DNA of 64,000 nucleotides. Origin: Poseidonibacter lekithochrous. Its GTDB lineage: Bacteria > Campylobacterota > Campylobacteria > Campylobacterales > Arcobacteraceae. The number at the start of each line of letters is the position of its first letter. Position 1 is the stretch's first letter. The position numbers and the translations under genes were made by a program. The stretch lies in contig NZ_CP054052.1 in the NCBI RefSeq assembly GCF_013283835.1, positions 868,001 through 932,000 of the forward strand. Reading direction: 5' to 3'. The notes beneath the pieces were generated by a model. The model ran no database searches, had not been told where the DNA came from, and worked only from the letters and a program-made list of their open reading frames with translations. Below are positions 1 through 9,781 of the stretch, piece after piece.

Positions 1-2007
1 GTCAAGTCTATTAATTACATCATTGATTTGTTCAATACTTGTTCTTTGTTCAGCCGAAGCTTCTGAAATATCAGAAATAGCATCTGTTGTTTTAGATATG
101 TTTTCATTTAGTTTTTTATATCCCATAATCATATGGTCTGCTATTTGTTTTCCATTATCTGTTTTTTGTGTAGCATTTTCTACTAAGTCTTTTATCTCTT
201 TTGCAGCTTCTGCACTTCTAGCTGCTAGATTACGAACCTCTTGTGCAACTACTGCGAAGCCTTTACCTGCTTCTCCTGCTGTTGCTGCTTCTACTGCTGC
301 GTTTAGTGATAAGATATTTGTTTGGAATGCAATTTGATCAATAACAGTAATTGCATCAGCAATAGCTTGAGTTTGCTCATTTATTTCATCCATAGATACT
401 ACTGTTGAGTTAGCTAATTGCTGACCTTTTTTGATTGACTGAGATAATTCATTTGAATGATCTGACATCTCAGATATTCTACTTGTATTATTGATTACTG
501 TTGATGTTATCTCTTCAAGTGCTGCTGCTGTTTCTTCTAGTGATACAGCTGTTTCATTTGATGATTTATTTAATATATCAACATTTGTTAATAGTATTTT
601 CGAACTATCATCTAATGCTAATCCATTCGCTTTATTTTCTTGTAACATTTTATTGATTATGTCACATAGATTATTTAAACCTCTAGATATATTTCCATCT
701 GGATTTTCAATATTATTCACAAAGTTTAGTTTAGAATACTCTTCTAATTGAGCTAAAATAGGATTAATATCACTATTAACATTTTCATTAATAGTTTCAA
801 TCATATCATTTAGAATATCTTTTAATTCCTCTAATGCTTTATTAGAAGTTGAGTTCTGCACTTTTATATCAAGCTTTCCAGCTTGTACGTGAGAAACTAC
901 ATCTTTTACATTATTGATTAATTCTCTGTCTTGTTCAAGTCCAGAAGATATTACTTCCATTTCTTTATCAACCATACTTGCCATATTTCCAAACTCATCA
1001 TTTGTTTTGATATTTAGTTTATTAATATGTGATTCTTCACCTTTTAAATATCTAAAGAAAAAGATTAGACCATTTTCTAATTCTTTAATTGGAGCTAATA
1101 TTTTTAGAAGAGCATAGAAAATTATTGATAAGATAATTATTAGTAAAACTGCATATAAAAGAATCTCTTGAATTACATTTTTATCAATCTCTTCATATAT
1201 TTCATCTTTATCAAGTTCAAGTACAAGTTTCCAACCAGTAGTATCAATAGTGCTATATGCTACTAGTTTTTTAACACTATTTTCACTTGCTTCTCCAAAT
1301 GAGTCTTTATTTGTAGATTTAATTTGAGCAAAAAGTAAATCTTTTTTGTTGTATAGTTTTTCATCTTTATGAATAATTATCTTGTCATTTCCGTCTATTA
1401 AATATGCAAGACCTTTTCCTTCTAGATTTACTTTTAAAATTGTATCAACAATAGTATCAATAAAAATATCAGAACCAACAACCCCGATTGTTTTACCATC
1501 TTTAACTAGTGGAGCAAAGATTGATACTACAAGTTTTTTAGTATCAAAATCCACATAAGGAGCAGTAACTCCGCCTTTACCTTCTCTTAGAGCTTGTTTA
1601 TACCAATCTCTTTTTCTCGAATCATAATCTGTAGTTTGTGGTGTTCTTTTTTGTCCATTAGAACCTAAGAAGTTACCATTTTTTTCTACCCCAATAAAGA
1701 ATAAAGCAAAGTTACCCGCATTAGTTCCAAGCTGTAATTTTTTTACTATATCTTCGTTGTGAATATCAAAACTATCATCTGTAGGCATTACATCTCTAAT
1801 TGCCTCAGCAATATCAATTTTTGATTGTAAGTAACTATTAATAAATTTTGAAGTCTCTTTTGCTAAATCAGATTCTTGATGTTTTATTAGATTATATTGT
1901 GCTGTGTAGTTATTCTGAGCATTATAGAATCCAAGTATAGAAAATGATACGACTATACTTATTAATATTAATATTAGAAGTTTTGTTTTTATACTATTTA
2001 CTTTCAT
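1..2007 (-). CDS. Methyl-accepting chemotaxis protein, dCache type (3' end outside window)
   Basis: A membrane chemoreceptor that binds ligand in the periplasm and controls CheA through its cytoplasmic hairpin. 669 codons are open from the ATG at 2007 to base 1 with no stop, so the C-terminus lies outside the window. It has an N-terminal membrane anchor (about residues 8-28) and a periplasmic dCache_1-like domain containing the R-x-W-Y-x-x-A pattern near residue 130. A second membrane segment (about 280-300), a HAMP-like region and the conserved signalling tip ([20 protein letters not shown]) follow. An AAGGA ribosome site precedes the start by 6 bases. The tip closely resembles that of the receptor at 2898. 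The dCache class usually senses amino acids or organic acids; the ligand here is unknown. Confidence 0.93.
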   Translation of the reverse strand, partial: MKVNSIKTKLLILILISIVVSFSILGFYNAQNNYTAQYNLIKHQESDLAKETSKFINSYLQSKIDIAEAIRDVMPTDDSFDIHNEDIVKKLQLGTNAGNFALFFIGVEKNGNFLGSNGQKRTPQTTDYDSRKRDWYKQALREGKGGVTAPYVDFDTKKLVVSIFAPLVKDGKTIGVVGSDIFIDTIVDTILKVNLEGKGLAYLIDGNDKIIIHKDEKLYNKKDLLFAQIKSTNKDSFGEASENSVKKLVAYSTIDTTGWKLVLELDKDEIYEEIDKNVIQEILLYAVLLIIILSIIFYALLKILAPIKELENGLIFFFRYLKGEESHINKLNIKTNDEFGNMASMVDKEMEVISSGLEQDRELINNVKDVVSHVQAGKLDIKVQNSTSNKALEELKDILNDMIETINENVNSDINPILAQLEEYSKLNFVNNIENPDGNISRGLNNLCDIINKMLQENKANGLALDDSSKILLTNVDILNKSSNETAVSLEETAAALEEITSTVINNTSRISEMSDHSNELSQSIKKGQQLANSTVVSMDEINEQTQAIADAITVIDQIAFQTNILSLNAAVEAATAGEAGKGFAVVAQEVRNLAARSAEAAKEIKDLVENATQKTDNGKQIADHMIMGYKKLNENISKTTDAISDISEASAEQRTSIEQINDVINRLD

Positions 2008-2153
2008 ATTAGTCCTTTTTTTGACACTTTAACATTATTTTAGCACTTAAAAGTGGCATTTTGGTGTAAATTGATATTATTAAAATAAATATGAGATATG
2101 AATATAATTAAGTGAGAGTTGAAATTATTGTTAGAGAAAATAAGGCAAAAAAA

Positions 2154-2185
2154 AAGGCCAAGAGAAAAACTCTTGACCTTTTTTA
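2154..2185. terminator. Bidirectional intrinsic terminator after atpE
   Basis: An 11-bp stem (2154-2164 with 2170-2180, one mismatch) has a 5-base A loop. Read on the minus strand after atpE it is followed by a long T run; on the plus strand it is followed by six Ts. It separates atpE from the chemoreceptor gene downstream. Confidence 0.8.
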
Positions 2186-2210
2186 TAATTTATAAGTCGT
2201 AGCTTATAGA

Positions 2211-2525
2211 TTACCCTAGGAATGGGTTTGCATATAATGCAATCATAGCAACAACAAGTGCATAAATAACTTGTGCTTCGATCATCGCTAAAGCAATGAA
2301 CATAGTTGTCATTAATTTTCCACCTAAACCTGGGTTTCTAGCAGTACCAGCAATAGTTGCAGCAGCAGTGTTACCCATACCGATAGCACCACCAAGTGCA
2401 GCAAGACCAAGACCAATACCTGCAGCAACTACAGAGTAAGCTTTTAATGTTTCATTTGCAACTGCACCATCAGCAGCGAAAGCAGCACCAGCGATAGCTA
2501 GCATTAATAGAACGATTTTTTTCAT
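2211..2525 (-). CDS. atpE: F0F1 ATP synthase subunit c
   Basis: The proton-carrying ring subunit of F0 in the inner membrane. The 104 residues include two hydrophobic hairpin helices. The polar loop contains A-R-N-P (R63), and the ion-binding glutamate is E83 in M-I-E-A-Q. The first ~18 residues look like a cleavable signal peptide, which makes it longer than the ~80-residue classical subunit; as far as I recall this is usual in Campylobacterota. The gene stands alone rather than inside an atp operon. A-A-G-G-A lies 8 bases before the start. An alternative ATG three bases upstream is in another frame. Confidence 0.97.
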   Translation of the reverse strand: MKKIVLLMLAIAGAAFAADGAVANETLKAYSVVAAGIGLGLAALGGAIGMGNTAAATIAGTARNPGLGGKLMTTMFIALAMIEAQVIYALVVAMIALYANPFLG

Positions 2526-2897
2526 TCATGATTCCTTATAATATATTATGTTCAAAGTCCGTTCGGATAGCGTAACCAATTCATAAGAATTAGCAATAAC
2601 TACATAAATGCAATTATTTCCCTACTTGTCACTTTGTTCGCGTGTATTTTATCTTAAAGAAAATTAATTATAACTTATGAAAAAATAATAGAATTGGTAT
2701 TTATATTTCCATAAACTTTTTACTATAAAAAATAAAATACATTATTTGTAACACTATTATAACTTAGTAAAAAGATAAAAAACAATTTTGTTATTTTTTA
2801 AAAATATCAAAAAGTATATTCATAAAATAATATATTAAAAGCCCATAGAATTAATATTAATTTGATAAAATAACCAGCTTATGTGAAAAGGAAAAGT
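2526..2897. other. Intergenic region between divergent atpE and chemoreceptor gene
   Basis: About 370 bases with no ORF that has a ribosome site. The atpE side (about 2540-2640) is less AT-rich than the rest and may be a promoter with a long 5' leader. The chemoreceptor side is very AT-rich and has a -10-like GATAAAAT near 2861-2870, just before the gene. No tRNA or known riboswitch was recognised. Confidence 0.4.
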
Positions 2898-4721
2898 ATG
2901 TTCAGTAAATTTAGAGTTTCAACAAAAATCATTTTACCAATTGTGATTATTTTAACAATTGGTAATGTCGTGACAAATTATATAACCACCCATCAAATGA
3001 ATACTTTGGCTAAAAATAGTGCAAAAGAGTCATTAGAGATGTTAACGAACTCTATTTTTATTACATTGCGAAATGCAATGAATACAGGTGATCCAGCTGT
3101 TATTAAAGAAGCTGAAGAAGAAAGCCGTGCTGAAATCAAAGGTCTTACAAGTCTTATTGTTGCAAAAAGTGAGAAAACAATAGAGATGTATTCACCTGGT
3201 TCAGCCTATACAAATGATAAAGAAACTTTAGAAACTTTTGAAACAAAAGAAGAACAAGTTCAAGAAATCTTCAAAAATGACTCTCATTATTTAAGAGTTT
3301 TAAAACCTATGATTGCAACGCAAGAGTGTTTATTGTGTCATGCTAATCAACAAGAAGGTGATGTTATTGGAGTTATTGATGTAACTTTCTCACTTGATGA
3401 AGCAGATGCCACAATTAGCGAAACAATTAGTGAAATATTAATGACATCATTAGCATTCATTGTATTTACAATTTTAGTGGTTTGGTTAGTTGTTAAAAGA
3501 ACAACATCTCCTTTAAAAAATCTAAAAGATGAATTAGAAATATTTTTCTCTTTCTTAGCCCATGAAAAAGACTATATAAAACCTTTCAAAGTTCATAGTA
3601 TGGATGAAATTGGAGAAATTGTTGTAAGTTTAAATGAAAATATAGCAAGAACAACAAAAGGTTTAGAAAAAGATGCAGAAGCTATTAAAGAGAGTGCAAT
3701 AGTATGTGAGGAAGCCTCAAAAGGTAATCTTCATGTGAAAATTAATGCTACATCAAATAATCCAGAGATTAATAACCTAACTTCTATTGTAAATAATCTT
3801 CTTTCATCTCTTAGTTACAATATTGATAGAACTCTTACAGTTTTAGATTGTTATTCTAGTGATGAATACTCTAAAAGAATAGATTCAAAAGGTTCAACAA
3901 CTGGGGAAGTTAAAAAACTATTTGAACAAGTAGATTTCTTAGGAGAAACACTTACAAGATTAAGCACTCAAAATCTTAAAAATGGTAAAGCTTTATATGA
4001 TTCATCTTTAGTTTTCTCTCAAAATGTTCAAGAATTAGCACACTCATCAAAAGATCAAGCTAAATCATTAAATGAAACATCAGATGCTTTAAGTGAAGTA
4101 ACTCAAAATATCCAAAACACTACACAAAGTAGTAAACAAATGTCACAACTTGCAAATGAAGTAACAAAATCTTCAAAACAAGGTCAAGAATTAGCTTCAA
4201 AGACTGCAATTTCTATGGATGAAATAAACCAAAAAGTAGAAGCAATTAATGAAGCAATTACTGTAATTGACCAAATTGCATTCCAAACAAATATCCTTTC
4301 ATTAAATGCAGCAGTTGAATCTGCAACAGCAGGAGAAGCAGGAAAAGGATTTGCAGTTGTAGCAGGAGAAGTTAGAAACCTAGCGGCAAGAAGTGCAGAA
4401 GCTGCAAAAGAGATTAAAGATTTAGTTGAAATTGCAACATCTCAAACACAAATGGGAAAAAGTATTGCCCATGAAATGATTAAAGGTTATGAAGTATTAA
4501 ATGAAAATATTAGTGATACTACAAAACTTATTGATTCAGTTGCAAGAGATAGTAATATTCAAAGAGAAAAAATAGAACAAATAAATGATTCTATTAATCA
4601 TATTGATGAAGCAACACAACACAATGCAAGTATCGCAGCAGATACGAATATAATCGCTCAAGAAGCTAGTACAATCGCACAAAAAATTGTGGAAGATGCA
4701 AGCCAAAAAGAACAAAAATAA
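2898..4721 (+). CDS. Methyl-accepting chemotaxis protein with periplasmic c-type haem motif
   Basis: A chemoreceptor of 607 residues from the ATG at 2898. A GTG at 2883 is also in frame, but only the ATG has a well-placed AAAAGG (2886-2891). A membrane segment spans about residues 8-26. The periplasmic domain carries C-L-L-C-H (C144, C147, H148), a covalent haem c attachment motif, in a context like the DUF3365/Tll0287-type haem sensor. A second membrane segment lies at about 183-203, followed by HAMP and a methyl-accepting signalling domain with the conserved tip ([20 protein letters not shown]). It is probably a redox, gas or oxygen chemosensor. Haem attachment and ligand are inferences. 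Confidence 0.93.
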   Translation: MFSKFRVSTKIILPIVIILTIGNVVTNYITTHQMNTLAKNSAKESLEMLTNSIFITLRNAMNTGDPAVIKEAEEESRAEIKGLTSLIVAKSEKTIEMYSPGSAYTNDKETLETFETKEEQVQEIFKNDSHYLRVLKPMIATQECLLCHANQQEGDVIGVIDVTFSLDEADATISETISEILMTSLAFIVFTILVVWLVVKRTTSPLKNLKDELEIFFSFLAHEKDYIKPFKVHSMDEIGEIVVSLNENIARTTKGLEKDAEAIKESAIVCEEASKGNLHVKINATSNNPEINNLTSIVNNLLSSLSYNIDRTLTVLDCYSSDEYSKRIDSKGSTTGEVKKLFEQVDFLGETLTRLSTQNLKNGKALYDSSLVFSQNVQELAHSSKDQAKSLNETSDALSEVTQNIQNTTQSSKQMSQLANEVTKSSKQGQELASKTAISMDEINQKVEAINEAITVIDQIAFQTNILSLNAAVESATAGEAGKGFAVVAGEVRNLAARSAEAAKEIKDLVEIATSQTQMGKSIAHEMIKGYEVLNENISDTTKLIDSVARDSNIQREKIEQINDSINHIDEATQHNASIAADTNIIAQEASTIAQKIVEDASQKEQK

Positions 4722-4750
4722 CTACATTTTTTTAGAAATGTAGTTTATTT
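4720..4750 (+). terminator. Intrinsic terminator after haem chemoreceptor gene
   Basis: A perfect 10-bp stem (4720-4729 with 4736-4745) has a 6-base loop and a T-rich tail. The gene's TAA stop overlaps the left arm. Confidence 0.75.
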
Positions 4751-4779
4751 ATTCAAGTGAAATAATTTATTTATTTTGT

Positions 4780-4785
4780 TATAAT
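4780..4785 (+). promoter_or_regulatory. Extended -10 promoter of the AsmA-like gene
   Basis: TGTTATAAT, an extended -10 element, sits 29 bases before the start at 4814. No clear -35 is seen, which is usual for Campylobacterota sigma-70 promoters. Confidence 0.55.
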
Positions 4786-4813
4786 AAAACAAGTTATAAA
4801 TAAAGGATTTCAC

Positions 4814-6874
4814 ATGAATAAGATTTTTCTAGGATTAACACTTTTCATTTTATTTGTTTTAGGGTCTGTTTATGGGATTTTATTCACAAAGCCTGGAAAC
4901 AATATAGTCGCTTCATATATAGAAGATACAGTTAATGAACAACAAAAAGATGTAAAACTAAAAGTAAATGATTTTACACTGACATTTAATACTATCAATT
5001 TTGATGCTGTAATTAGTGATAACTCAATTATCAATATCTCAGGAGATTTACAATTACTTGCTAAAAAAGCTGATTTAAAATATGATATTAATATCAAAGA
5101 CTTATCAAAACTACAAGCACTAATCAAACAAAAACTAAATGGTTCTTTTTCAACTTCTGGTACTTTCAAAGGTGATGCTTCATTAGCTGTTGTTGCTGGT
5201 ATTGCATCTATTGCAAAGGGTGAAGCTAAATATAATGTAAATTTAGAAAATTTTGAACCATCAAATATAGACTTTACAATGAACAATGTAAAAATTGATG
5301 AACTATTATATACAGTAGATCAAGCTAAATTTGCAAAAGGTGATTTAAGTATAGTTGCTAAAATCAAAAATGCAAAAGTTGGACAATTAGATGGAACAAT
5401 TACATCAAGTGTAAAAAACGGAAAAGTAATTAACGAAATTGCAAATAAGCAGTTTAATCAAAATATAAATGTTCCAATTACTTTTAAGTCAAACACAAAT
5501 GCAGTTTTATCAAAAAATTTAATTACTTCAAAAACTGATTTTATCTCTTCTCTTGCAACACTTAATACAGTAAAAAGTATTGTTGAACTTCCAAGTGGAA
5601 AAATCACTTCTGATTACTTATTAAAGGTGCCAAACTTGAGTAAATTAGAATCAATTATTGGTACAAAATTAAATGGTTCTCTTTCTACATCAGGTGATGT
5701 GGTAATAAACAAAGGAATTATAAAAGCAGATGGTAAAACAGATATTTTTGATAGTTTAAGTAAATATAGTATCAAACTTGCAAATGGAAAAGCTGAATAT
5801 ATAAAAGCTAATATCTCAGATGCAAAAATTGAGAAACTATTATATCTTATAAACCAACCAAAAATGGCAACAGGAAAAATAAATATTGATGCAAATATTA
5901 AAAGTGCAGATGTATCTAATCTTGATGGTTTAATTACAACAACAATCACTAATGGTAAAGTTATAAACTCAGTAGTAAATAAAGAATTCAAACAAAAACT
6001 AAAAAAAACTATTACATTTAAAGGTGATATCAATACAACACTTGCTAAAACACAAGCAATTTCAAAAGCAAATATTCTTTCATCATTAGCAAGTATTGAT
6101 GTAAATAAAGCAGTATTTGATATTAAAACTGCCACTTTAAATAGTGATTATTTAGTAAAGGTAAGTGACCTTTCAAAATTATATGATGTTACACAAACAA
6201 AAATGAGAGGTAAAATGGACTTAAATGGAGATATTAAATCTTCAGCTAATTCTCTTTTAGTTAGAGGTAATTCTAAGTTATTAGGTGGAGCTTTAGACTT
6301 TATATTAAAAGATGATAATTTTAATGCTAATGTAAATGGTGTTCAAGTAAAACAATTAACACATATGATGTATTATCCTGAAGTATTTGATTCAACATCA
6401 AAACTAAAACTTGATTACAATCTTTTATCAAAAAAAGGTAAATTAACAGGAAACCTTATTCAAGGACATTTTTTACAAAATGATTTCTCATCTTTAATTA
6501 ATCAATTTGCTAAGTTCAACCTAACACGTGAAATTTATGATACGGTTGATATTAATAGTGATATTAATAACTTAGTTTTAAAAACAATAGTAAAAATGAA
6601 AAGTAAAAATACTCAAATTGATGTAACGAAATCTATTCTTGATTTAGAAAAAACTTTTGTAGATGCTAATGTAAAAGCACAAATTAGAAAACTAAATTTA
6701 GATTTTGATATTAAAGGAAATACAAAAAGTCCAAAAATCAAACTAAATACAAAAGATTTATTCAAGAATAAAATAAATGACAAAATAAATAAAAAACTTG
6801 GAGATAAGCTAAAAGATAAATTAGGCGATGAAGGTGCAAAAGACCTTCTAAATAACTTCAAGTCTCTATTTTAA
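4814..6874 (+). CDS. AsmA-like membrane-anchored repeat protein
   Basis: A 686-residue protein with one N-terminal membrane anchor (about residues 3-22) and a long periplasmic region of beta-rich repeats. The phrase L-S-K-L followed by K-x-x-G-x-x-x-x-S/N-G recurs near residues 93, 272 and 450, giving three modules of about 178 residues. A second phrase, L-D-G-x-I-T-x-x-x-x-N-G-K-V-I-N, occurs in the first two modules. The C-terminus is rich in Lys and Asp. Anchoring plus repeated beta modules resembles the AsmA/YhdP group thought to move phospholipid between membranes; this assignment rests on architecture only. It stands alone, with its own promoter and terminator. Confidence 0.7.
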   Translation: MNKIFLGLTLFILFVLGSVYGILFTKPGNNIVASYIEDTVNEQQKDVKLKVNDFTLTFNTINFDAVISDNSIINISGDLQLLAKKADLKYDINIKDLSKLQALIKQKLNGSFSTSGTFKGDASLAVVAGIASIAKGEAKYNVNLENFEPSNIDFTMNNVKIDELLYTVDQAKFAKGDLSIVAKIKNAKVGQLDGTITSSVKNGKVINEIANKQFNQNINVPITFKSNTNAVLSKNLITSKTDFISSLATLNTVKSIVELPSGKITSDYLLKVPNLSKLESIIGTKLNGSLSTSGDVVINKGIIKADGKTDIFDSLSKYSIKLANGKAEYIKANISDAKIEKLLYLINQPKMATGKINIDANIKSADVSNLDGLITTTITNGKVINSVVNKEFKQKLKKTITFKGDINTTLAKTQAISKANILSSLASIDVNKAVFDIKTATLNSDYLVKVSDLSKLYDVTQTKMRGKMDLNGDIKSSANSLLVRGNSKLLGGALDFILKDDNFNANVNGVQVKQLTHMMYYPEVFDSTSKLKLDYNLLSKKGKLTGNLIQGHFLQNDFSSLINQFAKFNLTREIYDTVDINSDINNLVLKTIVKMKSKNTQIDVTKSILDLEKTFVDANVKAQIRKLNLDFDIKGNTKSPKIKLNTKDLFKNKINDKINKKLGDKLKDKLGDEGAKDLLNNFKSLF

Positions 6875-6905
6875 GACTAAAAGCTTCGGCTTTAGTCTTA
6901 TATTC
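6872..6905 (+). terminator. Intrinsic terminator with TTCG tetraloop
   Basis: A stem of about 12 bp (left arm from 6872, right arm to 6900) is closed by a stable TTCG loop at 6884-6887, with a single bulged A. The stop codon of the AsmA-like gene is inside the stem. Confidence 0.85.
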
Positions 6906-6980
6906 ACACTTCCTACTTCTTCAAAAATCATCTTTTTCTTATGTTAAAAAAACAAATTAATAATAAATATCAAAAATAAT

Positions 6981-6995
6981 TGATAATGATTGTCA
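6981..6995 (+). promoter_or_regulatory. Fur box upstream of the iron operon
   Basis: TGATAATGATTGTCA is a 7-1-7 inverted repeat with one mismatch to the Fur consensus TGATAAT-n-ATTATCA. A second partial half site (TGATAAT at 7038-7044) lies nearer the gene. Position and the downstream imelysin genes support iron-repressed expression. Confidence 0.7.
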
Positions 6996-7071
6996 CTTTA
7001 AGTCACTGTTAAAGTTAAATTAGCTTTAATACCATAATGATAATTAATATTAAAATTAAAAAAGGAACATA

Positions 7072-8412
7072 ATGTTAAAAAGAACAAAAATTTTAGCAGC
7101 TTCACTATCTGTTGTAGCAGCAATCGCACTTACTGGTTGTACTGCTTCAAATAATGACAACATGTCAAAAATGGAAAGTGTTAAATCACAAACAATCTTA
7201 GGTTCATACGCGAATATTGCACAAGCAAATTATTCAGATGCACTTAAAGATGCAATCGTATTAAGATTTAGAATTGATGCATTAGCATCTACTCCAAATG
7301 AGCAAACTTTTGCAGCGGCTAAAAAAGCTTGGTTAATTTCAAGAGAATCTTACGGTCAAACTGAAGCATTCAGATTAGCTAACGGTCCTATTGATGCTGA
7401 AGAAGGTTGGGTTGCTGATACTTATGGTGCTTTAGAAGGACAATTAAACGCTTGGCCTTTAGATGAGAACATGATTGATTATACTATTGATGCAAATGGA
7501 TCTAAAACTTCTGGTAACATTATTGACACTAAGGGTTCATTTAACCCAGGTGGAGAAGAATCAAAATCAGTAAATGTTAAAAAAATTACTGTTGATGCTT
7601 TAACTGAATTAAATGAAAATGGTGGAGATGCAAACGTTTCTACTGGATACCATGCAATTGAGTTCTTATTATGGGGACAAGATCAAGATTACTCTAACTT
7701 CACAAAAGATTCAATTACTAACGGTGCTTTAACTGCTGGTCAAAGAACTTTAGCTGATTTCACTACTGCAAAAGATGCAAAAAGAAGACTTGCATACTTA
7801 AAAGCGGCATCAGAAAAAGTTGTTAAAGATTTAGAATTAGTTAACTCTGCTTGGGAAAAGAATGGTTTATACCAAGCTGCAATCCAAGGTACTTTAACTG
7901 GTGCTGATGCATCTAAAAACATTGAATCAAAAGAAGCATTAAAACAAATTCTTGCTGGTCTTGGTGTATTCATCAAATCTGAATTAGCAAATGAAAGAAT
8001 TGCAGTTGCAGTTTTAACTCCATCAGAAGAAGATGAGCATTCTTGTTTCTCTGATAATACACATAGAGATATCTTAAATAACTACTTAGGATTCAAAAAT
8101 GTTCTTACTTCTACTTACATGGGTAAAAAGTATGGAGCTTCTATGTTAGATGCAGTTGATGCAAAAACAAAAGCAAACATCATGGCATTAATGGGTTCTA
8201 TTGAAGCTAAAATCAACAATGTTGACGAAATGGCTAAAACAAAAGAACACTTCGATTACCAAATTCAACCAGGAAATCCTCAAGCTAAAGTTATTGTAAA
8301 ACTTAAGAATGAGATGAGAAAACTAGGTGATGAAATGGTTAATGTTGCGAAAGCAAATGGAATTGATTTAAGTACTGACGATGTTACTGATCCAGAAGAG
8401 ACTAAACTTTAA
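7072..8412 (+). CDS. Imelysin-family lipoprotein (iron-regulated)
   Basis: A 446-residue lipoprotein with lipobox A-L-T-G-C (C23), so anchored in an envelope membrane. It carries the imelysin G-x-H-x-x-E motif as G-Y-H-A-I-E at residues 192-197. The family includes IrpA and the EfeO/EfeM M75 domain and is tied to iron uptake; the peptidase role first claimed for imelysin is doubtful. A strong AAAGGA ribosome site precedes the ATG. It is first gene of a five-gene run behind a Fur box, probably made under iron limitation. A terminator-like hairpin lies just past its stop (8443-8480), so it may be expressed more strongly than the genes after it. Confidence 0.92.
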   Translation: MLKRTKILAASLSVVAAIALTGCTASNNDNMSKMESVKSQTILGSYANIAQANYSDALKDAIVLRFRIDALASTPNEQTFAAAKKAWLISRESYGQTEAFRLANGPIDAEEGWVADTYGALEGQLNAWPLDENMIDYTIDANGSKTSGNIIDTKGSFNPGGEESKSVNVKKITVDALTELNENGGDANVSTGYHAIEFLLWGQDQDYSNFTKDSITNGALTAGQRTLADFTTAKDAKRRLAYLKAASEKVVKDLELVNSAWEKNGLYQAAIQGTLTGADASKNIESKEALKQILAGLGVFIKSELANERIAVAVLTPSEEDEHSCFSDNTHRDILNNYLGFKNVLTSTYMGKKYGASMLDAVDAKTKANIMALMGSIEAKINNVDEMAKTKEHFDYQIQPGNPQAKVIVKLKNEMRKLGDEMVNVAKANGIDLSTDDVTDPEETKL

Positions 8413-9781
8413 TTTTAACTCTTTAGGAAAAATCATTTTCGCCAAAAGCCTTGTAGCAATTTTTGCTACAGGGCTTTTTGCCGTTAATAGTGAGGGCAAA
8501 TATTTCTCTAATGATAATAATAAGTCTTTACTATTAAAGCCAATAAAAAAGCTAAATGACGAAGAGTATGATCAGTTTATTTTAGGAAGAAGTTTTTTTA
8601 CTATTCCTTGGGTTGAAGCACCTAGTGCAACTACAGCTAGAGATGGTTTAGGACCATTATTTAATGCAAATACATGTGTTAGCTGTCATCCAGGAAATGG
8701 ACGAGGAATTTTATTTAATTCAAAAGGCAATACAGCTAGATCTTTAGTGGTTAGATTATCTATCCCTTCAAATGGATCTTTGCTACATGAAACAAAAAAA
8801 GAGAAAATGGGTTTTGTTCCTGAACCAACTTATGGTGCCCAAATCTCAATTAATGGTGTTCATGGTGTTCCTTTTGAAGCTAAGCCAAAAGTAGAGTTTG
8901 AAGAAGTATCTGTAGTATTTCCAGATGGAGAGAAAGATACAATTTTAAAACCAAAATACACTCTAATTGAGAATAATTATGGGGAGTTTGATAAGAACAC
9001 TTCATATACATTTAGAATGGCTCCATCTTTACATGGATTAGGTTTATTAGAAGATATTTCAAATGAAGATATCTTAGTAAACCAAGATATTAATGATAAA
9101 AATAACGATGGTATCTCTGGAAAAGCAAATATGGTTTATTCACCTTTAACTAAGAGAATTGAGTTAGGTAAATATACTTGGAAAGCTAGTTCTGCAACTA
9201 TTTTAGAACAATCAGCAGGTGCAGCACATAATGATATGGGACTTACTTCTTCACTGATTCAAATTGAGAATTGTACAGACTCTCAAAAGTTATGTAATGA
9301 AGCTCCAAAACCTAGAGATAAAAATGATATTACAGATTTAAGACTTGGTGCTATGGCTTATTATATTAGAAATTTAAAAGCTTATAAACCAAAAGAGACA
9401 AAATCTTTTAAAGAAGGTTTAGAAATCTTTGAAGAAGTTTCTTGTTCAAAGTGTCATATAACTAACTTTAAAACAAAAAGTGGGTTAAATATCGCCCCTT
9501 ATACTGATTTATTACTTCATGATATGGGTAATGATTTAAGTGATGGAAGAAGCGAGTTTAAAGCTAATAAAAATGAGTGGAGAACTGCACCTTTATGGGG
9601 ATTAGCACTTCATGAGAAAATAACTGGTAAAAAACCAAGACTTTTACATGATGGTAGAGCTCGAGATTTCCAAGAAGCAATTCTTTGGCATGGCGGTGAA
9701 GCAAGTGGTGCAAAAAATGCATACATGACTTTAGCAAAAGAAAAAAGAGAAAAATTAATTAAATTTTTAGAGAGGTTATAA
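8381..9781 (+). CDS. DUF1111 diheme oxidoreductase-like cytochrome
   Basis: A 466-residue exported protein with two haem c motifs: C-V-S-C-H (C99, C102, H103) and C-S-K-C-H (C355, C358, H359). Length and sequence fit the DUF1111 di-haem oxidoreductase/putative peroxidase family, often encoded beside imelysins. The ATG at 8381 overlaps the first imelysin gene by 32 bases and has no ribosome site. The only good one (AGGA, 8434-8437) points to ATC/ATT codons near 8435-8440, so the true start is uncertain. Residues ~18-36 form the signal peptide. The 3' end overlaps the next ATG (TAATG). It probably takes part in periplasmic redox handling of iron. Confidence 0.88.
   Translation: MLLIQKRLNFNFNSLGKIIFAKSLVAIFATGLFAVNSEGKYFSNDNNKSLLLKPIKKLNDEEYDQFILGRSFFTIPWVEAPSATTARDGLGPLFNANTCVSCHPGNGRGILFNSKGNTARSLVVRLSIPSNGSLLHETKKEKMGFVPEPTYGAQISINGVHGVPFEAKPKVEFEEVSVVFPDGEKDTILKPKYTLIENNYGEFDKNTSYTFRMAPSLHGLGLLEDISNEDILVNQDINDKNNDGISGKANMVYSPLTKRIELGKYTWKASSATILEQSAGAAHNDMGLTSSLIQIENCTDSQKLCNEAPKPRDKNDITDLRLGAMAYYIRNLKAYKPKETKSFKEGLEIFEEVSCSKCHITNFKTKSGLNIAPYTDLLLHDMGNDLSDGRSEFKANKNEWRTAPLWGLALHEKITGKKPRLLHDGRARDFQEAILWHGGEASGAKNAYMTLAKEKREKLIKFLERL
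8443..8482 (+). terminator. Terminator/attenuator hairpin inside the start of the DUF1111 gene
   Basis: Left arm 8443-8458 pairs with right arm 8464-8480 around a 5-base loop, with about 15 pairs and one bulge. It ends GGGCTTTTT, the form of an intrinsic terminator. It follows the first imelysin gene by 30 bases but lies within the region coding the next protein's signal peptide. Confidence 0.6.

Noticed and set aside
23-1117. Three plus-strand ORFs at the left edge
   Set aside because: They are antisense to the chemoreceptor gene, Ser-rich as expected for the complement of its Ala/Glu/Asn codons.
2555-2640. A small RNA gene upstream of atpE
   Set aside because: The region is less AT-rich but has no clear stem-plus-T-run end; a promoter or leader is as likely.
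4870-6861. Minus-strand ORFs across the AsmA-like gene
   Set aside because: They are antisense shadows with no ribosome site and low-complexity Phe/Ser/Leu composition.
8381-8412. Frameshift or fusion between imelysin 1 and DUF1111
   Set aside because: Both proteins are complete with their own export signals; a 32-base overlap explains it.
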